Shown here: positions 1 through 6,191 of the stretch, piece by piece | Position numbering within the stretch: the stretch's first letter is position 1 | Layout: each line of letters opens with the position of its first letter | Assembly: GCA_026388615.1 (NCBI GenBank) | Contig: JAPLJL010000108.1 | Span: 1 to 7,646 of the forward strand | DNA: 7,646 nucleotides | From: Pseudomonadota bacterium | Lineage (GTDB): Bacteria; Desulfobacterota; JAPLJL01 | Direction of reading: 5' to 3' | Translations under genes and position numbers: made by a program | The notes under the pieces: model-generated | Databases searched by the model: none | Seen by the model: the letters and a program-made list of their open reading frames with translations, nothing else | Told to the model about the DNA's origin: nothing

Positions 1-1118
1 AGGAGGAGCAGGCTGAGCCCGAAAATGCCCAGCGCGACCTGGACAAAATTGGCGTAACTCTGTTCCGAACGGATGGCCTTGAGCTTGAGCAGGTGATCTT
101 CCCGAACCACTTCGCCCTCCCGGACAATCATCTCCCCGGCCTTGATTTTGAATAAGACTGGAGTGACCTCTTCCCGGGCTGAGATCCGGCGCTCGTCCGT
201 CTTCACCTGGCTGAAAATCAGGTTGGGGGAAATCAGGCGGCCGGCCAGTCCCTTCAGGACCTCGGCTTCCGGCCCCGGGTATCGGGCCAGAGAGGTCCGG
301 GCCTTCGCAGCCAGCGCCGCCCGGGCCTCCGCGAGGTCCGTGACCTGGGAGATCTGGTCGCCGGAGAGGATGATCTCGGGCGGGGGGACGGAACGGGCCA
401 AATCCCCAGCCTCGGAATCCGGAGTGGTGGGCCGATTGAGGGTATGAATCATGATCCCCCGATCCCATTCCTTAAAAATCGCTTCCCGGTCCGAGATGAC
501 CGGCCCGGCCAGAACCCCGGCCAGAAGCCCGACCAGTTTCTGCTCCAGCGCGGGGGAAAAACGGTGGGAGGTCAGGATGCGGATCTCTTCCTCGGAAAGG
601 ATCAGGTCTCCGGCCTCCTCGAGTTCCTTTTTCAGCTGAAGCTCCCAGGCAACCTGATCATTGGCCCGCGCCCGGACCGCGAGTTTTTTCCGGCCCACCT
701 GCATCAGCAGCTGAACCTTCTGGCCTACCCTCTCCTTGAACCCCACATCGTAATCAAAAACCGTGGGGACCAATGCCTCCGCCTCGGCCCGTTTCTTCTC
801 GGTCGCCGGCCGGTCCTCCAGCAAAAGGTCCATCGGCGATTTGATATTACGGTCGGCCACCTCGCCGACCTGATAGCGGACCCGCAGGAGCCTCAGGTTG
901 GGGCTCAAAATGACCGCGGTCAGGATGGCGACCAGCACGACCAGCACCCAGCGTTTCAGGAGGGTATCGGCCTGGAGCTTCTCCCCCGCCCAGGTTTTCA
1001 GCCCCGTGAGCCGGTTCGGAGGCCAAGCCAGGCGCTGGGTTTCAGCCTCGCTTCGGTTCTCGATTGGCTCCCTTGCCCCGTCCGGGGTTTTCCCGGGAGC
1101 CGGTTTCGAATATTTCAT
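1..1118 (-). CDS. pgpH: PgpH-type 7TM-HD cyclic-di-AMP phosphodiesterase, N-terminal part (runs off left edge)
   Basis: The frame is open from the ATG at 1118 to the window edge, giving 372 residues of a protein usually near 700-800 aa; the membrane and catalytic HD parts lie outside. Seen: a basic/polar N-terminus, a first membrane helix at about residues 56-73, then a long extracytoplasmic domain (about 75-355) and the start of the next membrane helix at about 358. Near its end is the family-like stretch GEMIVREGEVV (328-338). This matches the 7TMR-HDED sensor domain of the YqfF/PgpH family, whose HD domain hydrolyses c-di-AMP to pApA in characterised members. The start is chosen because no other Met occurs before residue 96; AGGAG lies 13 nt upstream, inside phoH. 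It overlaps the end of phoH by 77 nt, in the usual order phoH-pgpH(-ybeY). Enzymatic activity cannot be judged here because the HD motif is not visible. Confidence 0.9.
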   Translation of the reverse strand, partial: MKYSKPAPGKTPDGAREPIENRSEAETQRLAWPPNRLTGLKTWAGEKLQADTLLKRWVLVVLVAILTAVILSPNLRLLRVRYQVGEVADRNIKSPMDLLLEDRPATEKKRAEAEALVPTVFDYDVGFKERVGQKVQLLMQVGRKKLAVRARANDQVAWELQLKKELEEAGDLILSEEEIRILTSHRFSPALEQKLVGLLAGVLAGPVISDREAIFKEWDRGIMIHTLNRPTTPDSEAGDLARSVPPPEIILSGDQISQVTDLAEARAALAAKARTSLARYPGPEAEVLKGLAGRLISPNLIFSQVKTDERRISAREEVTPVLFKIKAGEMIVREGEVVREDHLLKLKAIRSEQSYANFVQVALGIFGLSLLL

Positions 1119-2064
1119 AAGCTTTAATAATCTCCTGCACCAGCGGATGTCGGACGACATCCCGTTCGGAAAAATAAACAATCCGGATGTTTTCGATATC
1201 CCGCAGGATCCCCTGGACCTCGACCAGGCCGGAGATTTTCTCCCCCGGCAGGTCGACTTGGGTGATATCCCCGGTGATCACCGCCTTGGATCCGAACCCC
1301 AGGCGGGTCAGAAACATCTTCATCTGTTCCGAGGTGGTGTTCTGCGCCTCGTCCAGAATGACGAAGCTCTCGTTCAGGGTCCGCCCGCGCATGAAGGCCA
1401 GGGGGGCAATCTCGATCACCCCCCGTTCGAGCAGGCGGCTGGCCCGTTCAAAATCCATCATATCGTGGAGGGCATCATAGAGCGGGCGGAGATAGGGGTT
1501 GACCTTTTCGGCGATATCCCCGGGAAGAAAACCGAGTTTTTCCCCCGCCTCCACCGCCGGGCGCGCCAGGACGATCCGGAGCACGTCTTTCCGGAGCAGG
1601 GCCGAAAGGGCCATCGCCATCGCCAGATAGGTTTTCCCGGTCCCCGCCGGTCCGATCCCGATCACCATGTCGCAGTTCCGGATCGCCTCGACGTAACGTT
1701 TCTGGTTCAGGCTCTTGGGGGTAATGCGCCGGCCCTTGGCGGAAATGAAAATATTGTCGGAAAAGATTCCGACCAGGTCCGCCTCCGGGTTCTCCTGCAG
1801 GGTCCGGACCGCGTACTGGAAATCCAGCGGGGCCAGGGAGATTCCCTGTTTGCGGAGGGTGTGAAAATCCTGGAAGAGTTTTTCCACCCGCCGGACCTGG
1901 CCGGTTTCCCCGATGACCCTGATTTCCTCCCCGCGAAACCCGATCCGGACCTGGAAGCTGGTTTCCAGGAAACGAAGATTCTCATCCCGTTCCCCGAAAA
2001 TCTCCCGGAATACATTATCCCCGGTAAACGCGATTTCGCAGGCCGCGTCCGGATTGGAATTCAT
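1042..2064 (-). CDS. phoH: PhoH family ATPase (YbeZ/PhoL-like)
   Basis: A 340-aa cytoplasmic P-loop NTPase. Seen: Walker A GPAGTGKT (residues 138-145), family block ARPAVEAGEKLGFLPGD (167-183), Walker B VILDEAQN (235-242) and TGDITQVDLP (264-273), followed by RHPLV near the C-terminus. The N-terminal ~110 residues have the fold region typical of bacterial PhoH, and the length is close to the family norm (about 320-350). The frame stays open upstream to a TTG at 2121, but the ATG at 2064 places the conserved N-terminus correctly; only a weak GGA precedes it. PhoH proteins are RNA-associated ATPases linked to YbeY and ribosome/RNA maintenance; the precise substrate is unsettled. The last 77 nt also encode the start of pgpH. 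A 112-bp gap separates it from the DUF4388 gene upstream, so it may share that transcript or have its own start. Confidence 0.94.
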   Translation of the reverse strand: MNSNPDAACEIAFTGDNVFREIFGERDENLRFLETSFQVRIGFRGEEIRVIGETGQVRRVEKLFQDFHTLRKQGISLAPLDFQYAVRTLQENPEADLVGIFSDNIFISAKGRRITPKSLNQKRYVEAIRNCDMVIGIGPAGTGKTYLAMAMALSALLRKDVLRIVLARPAVEAGEKLGFLPGDIAEKVNPYLRPLYDALHDMMDFERASRLLERGVIEIAPLAFMRGRTLNESFVILDEAQNTTSEQMKMFLTRLGFGSKAVITGDITQVDLPGEKISGLVEVQGILRDIENIRIVYFSERDVVRHPLVQEIIKAYEIFETGSRENPGRGKGANREPKRG

Positions 2065-2162
2065 CGAGGATCCAGGTCTGGGGGGTTCATTTTTTTCATT
2101 TCCGAAAGTAGTCCCAGACAACTGTCTTAAGGTAAATTATCCAATTATTCCGATGGTTATTA

Positions 2163-2180
2163 TTAAGCTGGGGGGCTTAA
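2163..2180. repeat. Short inverted repeat at the end of the DUF4388 gene
   Basis: Perfect 6-bp arms TTAAGC/GCTTAA surround a 6-nt G-run (plus strand), overlapping the TAA stop at 2177-2179. It could fold at the 3' end of the upstream message, but the arms are AT-rich and no T-run follows on the minus strand, so a classical terminator is not supported. Transcription could therefore continue into phoH. Confidence 0.35.
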
Positions 2181-3310
2181 ATTTTTGGAAGGAGGAGGAG
2201 ATAATTATCTCCCCGGTTCAGATAAAACAGGTCTTGGCCCAGCCCCCGGGAAAAGCGCAGAAAAACGTAGGTTCCCCCCTGGGCCAGGTCATCCAGTTTC
2301 AGGGGGTAACTTCCCTCCCCGATCCGGTAAACCTCGAGGGCGCTATCCAGCTGATCGCGGACTCCATTCAGGCAGATAATCTTCAGTTCCTGGGACCGGA
2401 CTGTTTCCCGGACCCCGGGGCCGACTTTCAGGGGGGCGGGGGAAAAGCCGAAGCCCAGCACCAGAAGCCAGAGCACCAGGACCACAGCCGTCGCCGCGGC
2501 GATCCGGAGATAACCCTGGGCCTGGAGCGGCGGGAGCGCTCCTTCCCCAGCCTCCGCCTCGGCTTCCTGCCTGACGGGTTCGATATATTTTCCCTTCAGG
2601 AGGTTGCTCAAGGCCTTCATCGCCTCGAACTCCCCCAGGAGGCTTAAATCTCGGATTTCCCGGACCGTCCGGTTGCCATCCACCATGGCGAGGATTTTCT
2701 TTTCCTCTTCGCTTAATTTCCGGAACTCGCGCCGGTCCAGGCTCAGCTTCCCCTCCTCCAGGAAGGGAAGAGACTCGTCGCCAAGGGTGAAGACAATCTC
2801 GGGGGTGGGAACATCGTTCTGGATCACCTTCCACTCATCCAGCCGGCGGTAGCCCTCCATCAAAACGTGCTCGGCGCTGATCTGGCGGTAAATATCCCGT
2901 TCGTAACGGACCGGCATCTGGTGGAACTCGTACAATCCGTCGGTCCACTGTAAAACCGCGAAAAGGGTTTCCTCCGTCTGCAGCCGCAGGACCTTGCGCA
3001 GGCCGTCCTTATTGATGACGTTCCGCTCAATCAGAATGTCGCCCAGTTTCTGCAGGGTTTCCTTTTGCACCTCGAGGGCTTCCTCCAGGTCCTTATCCGC
3101 GATCAGGCCGCTCCGGAGCAAAAGCTCTCCCAGCTTTTCCCCTTTGCGCTTCATTTTCGGCTCGGCCATGATCACGTAACCTTCCTCGAAAACGATCTGG
3201 ATCTGTTCCTCCTCCCGGGCCAGGTCCAGGATCCCGGTCTTCTGCTGATGGGCGATCAGCTGGAAGATGTCCGCGATCGCGAAATCTTTCAGGGTTCCCT
3301 TTAAGGCCAT
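2177..3310 (-). CDS. DUF4388 domain membrane protein with pseudopilin-like C-terminus
   Basis: 377 aa. The start is the ATG at 3310, preceded by GGAGG with 7-nt spacing; it overlaps the upstream stop as TAATG, indicating translational coupling. The frame extends further upstream but only inside the neighbour. Residues 1-50 (MALKGTLKDF..., then a hydrophobic 'IQIVFEEGYVIMAEP' strand pattern) are typical of DUF4388, a domain related to PATAN modules of deltaproteobacterial signalling proteins. Residues 56-125 (GEKLGELLLRSGLI ... LGDILIERNVI) resemble the N-terminal MshEN/GspE-type helical repeat. Residues 205-247 look like a small winged-helix (GNRTVREI). After an acidic linker there is one membrane helix (267-289). 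The outer tail (about 318-377, ALEVYRIGEGSYPLKLDDL) resembles the C-terminal half of type II pseudopilins. Role unknown; an inner-membrane signalling or scaffold protein is inferred. Domain edges are by eye. Confidence 0.88.
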   Translation of the reverse strand: MALKGTLKDFAIADIFQLIAHQQKTGILDLAREEEQIQIVFEEGYVIMAEPKMKRKGEKLGELLLRSGLIADKDLEEALEVQKETLQKLGDILIERNVINKDGLRKVLRLQTEETLFAVLQWTDGLYEFHQMPVRYERDIYRQISAEHVLMEGYRRLDEWKVIQNDVPTPEIVFTLGDESLPFLEEGKLSLDRREFRKLSEEEKKILAMVDGNRTVREIRDLSLLGEFEAMKALSNLLKGKYIEPVRQEAEAEAGEGALPPLQAQGYLRIAAATAVVLVLWLLVLGFGFSPAPLKVGPGVRETVRSQELKIICLNGVRDQLDSALEVYRIGEGSYPLKLDDLAQGGTYVFLRFSRGLGQDLFYLNRGDNYLLLLPKI

Positions 3311-5226
3311 TAATCTTCCTCCCCGGAAATCAGGCTGGCAAAGCTGATCAGGTAAAGGATTACCAGGCCGGCGATCGACCCTGCCGTTCCCGCCCATTCG
3401 GAGCCAAAGGAGAGCGCGAACGGCTCCGGAAAGATCCCTCCGGGTAAAATCAGCTTGGAAATCAAGAGCCAGAAAATCACGTTCAGCACCAGGCCGCGGC
3501 CGGACTTCCCCCGGATAAAATGCCCGAGGCCCAAAAGGGGCAGGCTGAAAATCCGGGTCAGCCATTTTCGTCTCAGGCTGAAGCGCTGAATCTCGAATTC
3601 CTTGATCACCCGTTCCTGGGGATCAATCCCCCCCTTCCGGACAAACATGAAATAACATTGGGAGCAAAGCCCCTCTACCTGGGCAAAACGGTGACACTGC
3701 TTGCAGGCGATCATCCCGCACCGGGGACAGGCCAGCGAACGCCCGAAACGGAAAAGAACCAGTGCCGCCAGGATCGTGAAAATGCCCAAAATGGCGTAAA
3801 AAATCAAAACCTTCCGCGGACCCCATCCACCGTAAAGAAGGGCCTGAAACTCCTCTTCCAGATTCCCCTGCTTCTGACCCGGGGTCCAAAAACGGTTTTG
3901 CAGCAGGCTGGGCGGGACTTTTTCGTCGGCTAGATAACTGTTCGCGACCCGGGGATTTCCCACCCGGCTGAACCAATCTACCATCTCCGGCTCGAGCTCC
4001 TTGGCCCGGGAAAGCTCCTTCTGCCCCTCGGTCAGGCGGGCTTCGGCGTAAAGCCTCTGGCTCAGGTTATAGTGGGCGGAACCCTGGTTCGGGTTGAGCG
4101 CGATCGCCTGCTGATACTGGGGGATAACCCGGTCCTTTTCCCCCTGGGCGTAATAAACATTACCCCGGTTGTTGGCCACCGCCGCGGCCAGCGGCTTTTT
4201 ACCCTCCGCCACCTGGTACAAAGAAAGGGCCCGGGAGTAATCACCCAGCTTTTTCAAGGCCGAACCCAAGGCGAAGGCGGCTTCCGGATCGGCGGGATGG
4301 TCGGCTACCCATTTTTCCATCTGCTCCAAATCCCGCCGGCCCCATTCCCTTTCCTCGATCTGGATAATTTTCCGCGTTCCCGTCTCGTTCAAATTAACCA
4401 GCAAGGTGTTTATGGAAGTGAGCGCGAACGGCAGGCCGGCGAGAAAAATCAGGGCCAGGCCTCCCACCCAGCGCTCGGCGGGCCGGGCGTAACAAATCCC
4501 GATGCCGATCCAGATCCCCATGGTCAAAAGCAGGGGAACCCGGAAAATCAGGGGAGCCAGGAAAATCAGGATGGTCAGGGCCCAGGTTACAATCGGGGCG
4601 GTTCCATAGGGAAAAATATGGGAAAAATCATGATTCAGGCATTTCAGATTTCTCAAGACCAGGATCAGACCGAACAGGAAAAATGCCAGGGTGAAGGCGA
4701 TCAGGATCCGGGCCAGGAGATTGAGAATTAAAAACGCGGAGTCGGAAACCCGTTTAGTGGTTTTGTTTATCCCTTCGATCAGGAATTCCGCGGCCTGGGT
4801 GGGGCGGAAGGCTTTTCCTTTTATCATGAGCAGGGCCCGGGAATAATCCACGTCCGGAAGCGTGGGAGCCATCCTTTCCGCCCAGGCCAGAATCTTCATG
4901 GCCTTCTCCCCCTGCCGCTTCTTGATTCCCAACCCGATCGCCTCCCGGCAAAGCGCCTGGGCGAAGAGGGTCAGGTTCTCCTGCGCCAGGTTGACCCGGG
5001 ATTCCTCCACCGCGTTGAGGGCGTTCTCGGCCTCGCTCCATTCCGCGTTGCGGACCTGGTTCAGGGCCTGGATCTCCAGGGTCCGGAGCTGGGCCAGGGG
5101 GGCAACCATGGCCTCCCAGGCCGCGAGTTCCTCCCCTTGAAGCGGAGGCTGGGCCGGGGAAAGCCCCGGGCTGAGGCTTAGAAATACCAGGGCTGAAATA
5201 GATATAAGTAGGGATTTTCTTAACAT
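3310..5226 (-). CDS. TPR membrane protein with signal peptide and cysteine-rich zinc-finger-like motif
   Basis: 638 aa, ATG at 5226. Seen: a signal peptide (basic LRK, hydrophobic core, cleavage plausible after about residue 25); a periplasmic helical stretch (about 30-160) with TPR-like pairs; a cluster of four membrane helices (about 165-191, 209-228, 232-246, 253-275); TPR repeats (about 297-415, e.g. AAFALGSALKKLGDYSRAL and SAHYNLSQRLYAEARL); another helix (472-494); then CxxC-x4-CxxC-x9-CxxC (C500, C503, C508, C511, C521, C524), probably a structural zinc site; and a C-terminal hydrophobic region (556-634) with two or three helices. It ends ISGEED. I do not recognise a named family. It is the first gene of the apparent operon and is coupled to the DUF4388 gene. 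No strong Shine-Dalgarno sequence precedes the ATG. A role as an envelope protein-interaction platform is inferred only. Confidence 0.87.
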   Translation of the reverse strand: MLRKSLLISISALVFLSLSPGLSPAQPPLQGEELAAWEAMVAPLAQLRTLEIQALNQVRNAEWSEAENALNAVEESRVNLAQENLTLFAQALCREAIGLGIKKRQGEKAMKILAWAERMAPTLPDVDYSRALLMIKGKAFRPTQAAEFLIEGINKTTKRVSDSAFLILNLLARILIAFTLAFFLFGLILVLRNLKCLNHDFSHIFPYGTAPIVTWALTILIFLAPLIFRVPLLLTMGIWIGIGICYARPAERWVGGLALIFLAGLPFALTSINTLLVNLNETGTRKIIQIEEREWGRRDLEQMEKWVADHPADPEAAFALGSALKKLGDYSRALSLYQVAEGKKPLAAAVANNRGNVYYAQGEKDRVIPQYQQAIALNPNQGSAHYNLSQRLYAEARLTEGQKELSRAKELEPEMVDWFSRVGNPRVANSYLADEKVPPSLLQNRFWTPGQKQGNLEEEFQALLYGGWGPRKVLIFYAILGIFTILAALVLFRFGRSLACPRCGMIACKQCHRFAQVEGLCSQCYFMFVRKGGIDPQERVIKEFEIQRFSLRRKWLTRIFSLPLLGLGHFIRGKSGRGLVLNVIFWLLISKLILPGGIFPEPFALSFGSEWAGTAGSIAGLVILYLISFASLISGEED

Positions 5227-5237
5227 ATAATTACGCT

Positions 5238-5266
5238 ATTTTGCCCCAGATTTGCGATTTGATCAA
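5238..5266 (-). promoter_or_regulatory. Candidate sigma70-type promoter for the TPR-DUF4388-phoH-pgpH operon
   Basis: On the minus strand TTGATC (5266-5261) and CAAAAT (5243-5238) are separated by 17 nt; each matches four of six consensus bases. Initiation would fall only about 5-8 nt before the ATG at 5226, which fits the lack of a Shine-Dalgarno sequence (near-leaderless mRNA). The match is modest and could be chance. Confidence 0.3.
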
Positions 5267-5303
5267 GCTTCCAGGCAAGACCGCACAACCGAATACCGAT
5301 TTC

Positions 5304-5382
5304 GTCCTTCTGAGCCTACCTGTCCTCCAAAGCCTTGGCGAAGGAGGATGGCGAAGAATCTCTCTTCCAAAACAAGAATGAC
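5304..5382. repeat. MITE-like palindromic dispersed-repeat relic with nested hairpin
   Basis: The ends GTCCTTCT (5304-5311) and AGAATGAC (5375-5382) are inverted copies with one mismatch. Inside lies an interrupted palindrome: TCCTCC (5323-5328), GCC (5332-5334), GGC (5337-5339), GGAGGA (5343-5348). GGCGAAG is repeated directly at 5337 and 5350. TTCTGAGC and GCGAAGAATCTC recall a palindromic repeat dispersed in many environmental bacterial genomes (from memory). ATTT flanks both sides (5299-5302, 5383-5386), separated from the left end by one base, and could be a target duplication. No transposase is present. Confidence 0.55.
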
Positions 5383-5385
5383 ATT

Positions 5386-5417
5386 TAGTATATTTTCCCG
5401 GGGCTCTTAATATACTA
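5386..5417. repeat. 9-bp perfect inverted repeat, AT-rich arms
   Basis: TAGTATATT (5386-5394) and AATATACTA (5409-5417) are perfect inverted copies around a 14-nt loop containing CCCGGGG. It lies about 70 bp beyond the DUF523 stop. The low-GC stem and absence of a T-run on the minus strand argue against a strong terminator; a protein-binding or insertion-scar origin is possible. Confidence 0.45.
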
Positions 5418-5485
5418 TTTATTTATATTGTCCGGATCAGTCTGCACCCCTTTAATTAGATTGAAATCTATGTCGGCTGGAACAT

Positions 5486-5920
5486 CTACCCCAATATAAC
5501 TTCTATTTCTTCTTTTATCAGTAAAGCCGCGGTCACACCGGGACCGGGACGATAGGACTTGGAAAAGGTCCCGTCGGGATGGCAGGTCAAACCGCAGGAG
5601 GGGGATTTTCCCTTCAGGATAACCTTGGTCGCCCCGTTTTTCCTGGCGAGTTCAAGGAATATTTTCGCTCCGGCCATGAATTCCCGGGTTACGTCCCGGC
5701 CTGATTTGGTCACCACCCGGGCTTTCCCTTCCCAAACCTCCACCCCTCCCCCGCCCACGATCTCGGCCGGCTCCCGGGGAACGGTCAGCCCGCCCAGAAC
5801 CTCGGGGCAGGCCACGATCGCCTCCCCGGATTCAGCCATTCTTTTAATCTCCGGGTCGAGGCAGGATTTCCCGTCCCAGCGGCAGAGGCTTCCGGATAAA
5901 CAAGCGCTAACGATAATCAT
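5486..5920 (-). CDS. DUF523 (TudS-like) Fe-S protein
   Basis: 144 aa, a complete single-domain DUF523 protein of usual length. Seen: SACLSGSLCRWDG (residues 5-17), ACPEVLGGLTVPREPAEI (37-54), GRDVTREFMAGA (74-85), LKGKSPSCG (102-110) and GPGVTAALL near the end. Cysteines at 7, 38 and 109, in conserved motifs, are the best cluster ligands; C13, C20 and C113 are additional. The characterised family member TudS is a [4Fe-4S] thiouracil desulfidase; many DUF523 proteins are untested, so desulfidation or sulfur trafficking from thio-nucleobases is a family-based inference. The start ATG at 5920 is the only reasonable one, yet no Shine-Dalgarno precedes it; instead tandem 8-bp repeats end 6 bp upstream. 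It is flanked on both sides by repeat-rich gaps and appears monocistronic. Confidence 0.93.
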   Translation of the reverse strand: MIIVSACLSGSLCRWDGKSCLDPEIKRMAESGEAIVACPEVLGGLTVPREPAEIVGGGGVEVWEGKARVVTKSGRDVTREFMAGAKIFLELARKNGATKVILKGKSPSCGLTCHPDGTFSKSYRPGPGVTAALLIKEEIEVILG

Positions 5921-5926
5921 AAAACC

Positions 5927-5961
5927 AGGGTCCTAGGGTTCGAGGGTTCGAGGGTCCTAGG
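5927..5961. repeat. Tandem 8-bp repeat, four units (AGGGTCCT / AGGGTTCG)
   Basis: Units at 5927, 5935, 5943 and 5951 read AGGGTCCT, AGGGTTCG, AGGGTTCG, AGGGTCCT, followed by a partial AGG: an A-B-B-A order. The run ends 6 bp from the DUF523 start codon and occupies the ribosome-binding region. It resembles short tandemly repeated sequences seen in many bacterial intergenic regions; no spacers, so not CRISPR. Confidence 0.8.
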
Positions 5962-5963
5962 TA

Positions 5964-6005
5964 AAAGTTCAAAGTTAAAAGTTCGAAGCTCAAAGGTAAA
6001 AGGTT
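5964..6005. repeat. Tandem 7-bp repeat, six degenerate units (AAAGTTC-type)
   Basis: Consecutive heptads starting at 5964 read AAAGTTC, AAAGTTA, AAAGTTC, GAAGCTC, AAAGGTA, AAAGGTT. It follows the 8-bp array after 2 bp. Two arrays of different period side by side suggest slippage-derived or mobile short tandem repeats; they would lie in the leader of the DUF523 transcript if its promoter is upstream. Confidence 0.75.
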
Positions 6006-6022
6006 AAGAAAAAACCAAAGGA

Positions 6023-6052
6023 AATATAAGGGTATCATTACCGAAAAAACAA
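6023..6052 (-). promoter_or_regulatory. Weak promoter-like pair upstream of the DUF523 gene
   Basis: On the minus strand TTGTTT (6052-6047) and TATATT (6028-6023) are 18 nt apart. The -10 matches five of six bases, the -35 only three. It would give a leader of about 100 nt that includes both tandem arrays. AT-rich sequence makes chance matches likely. Confidence 0.2.
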
Positions 6053-6090
6053 ACGCAACTTCTCTTCATGCTTTTTCCGAGCGGATTTTT

Positions 6091-6148
6091 TGTAGTTTGC
6101 CGATTCATCGGCGATTTTCAAAAGAGCCCGATAAATCGGGCAACTACA
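6091..6148. repeat. 58-bp inverted pair of hairpins (BIME/MITE-like element)
   Basis: Two 23-nt arms (6091-6113, 6126-6148) are inverted copies matching at 18 positions, starting TGTAGTT and ending AACTACA, with a 12-nt centre. Each arm holds its own hairpin: GCCGAT/ATCGGC (left) and GCCCGAT/ATCGGGC (right). Most mismatches between arms are compensatory, keeping both hairpins paired. This is the look of a dispersed palindromic element; copy number elsewhere is unknown. Confidence 0.7.
6120..6141 (-). terminator. Possible intrinsic terminator of the diaphorase operon
   Basis: Read on the minus strand, the hairpin GCCCGA-TTTA-TCGGGC (6141-6126) is followed by TCTTTT (6125-6120). It lies about 100 nt after the stop at 6243. 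Stem length is modest and the hairpin belongs to a repeat element, so termination would be a by-product of that element. Confidence 0.4.
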
Positions 6149-6191
6149 CATGAAATAATATTCGATTTTTTGGGATTTTAACCAGAAACCC

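Larger units (their letters stand above)
5227..5485. other. Intergenic region with nested palindromic repeats
   Basis: This 259-bp gap between the DUF523 gene and the TPR gene shows no credible coding frame. It holds a TIR-bounded repeat element (5304-5382), a 9-bp inverted repeat (5386-5417), an AT-rich stretch, and a small palindrome TAGATTGAAATCTA at 5457-5470, 15 nt past the DUF523 stop. No clear T-tailed terminator is seen after the DUF523 gene. The likely operon promoter lies at its left end. Confidence 0.6.

Noticed and set aside
444..1127. 227-codon plus-strand frame opposite pgpH
   Set aside because: Antisense to the conserved PgpH extracytoplasmic domain; low-complexity composition and no family resemblance.
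2062..2121. TTG start for PhoH at 2121
   Set aside because: No Shine-Dalgarno before it; the ATG at 2064 gives the normal family N-terminus.
2116..2127. Operator-like interrupted palindrome AGACA-AC-TGTCT
   Set aside because: Only 5-bp arms, close to chance expectation, with no known regulator to assign.
898..2130. 410-codon plus-strand frame opposite phoH and pgpH
   Set aside because: It runs antisense to two clearly conserved proteins, has no recognisable motifs, and is a typical GC-rich shadow frame.
2163..2180. Intrinsic terminator after the DUF4388 gene
   Set aside because: The AT-rich 6-bp stem lacks a following T-run on the minus strand; kept only as an inverted repeat.
1913..2647. 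244-codon plus-strand frame opposite phoH/DUF4388
   Set aside because: It crosses the end of one gene and the start of another on the opposite strand and shows no motif.
3311..3565. N-terminal extension of the DUF4388 frame upstream of 3310
   Set aside because: It lies inside the TPR gene, and the ATG at 3310 has a strong GGAGG and matches the usual DUF4388 N-terminus.
5927..6005. CRISPR array
   Set aside because: Units are only 7-8 bp, directly abutting, with no spacers and no cas genes.
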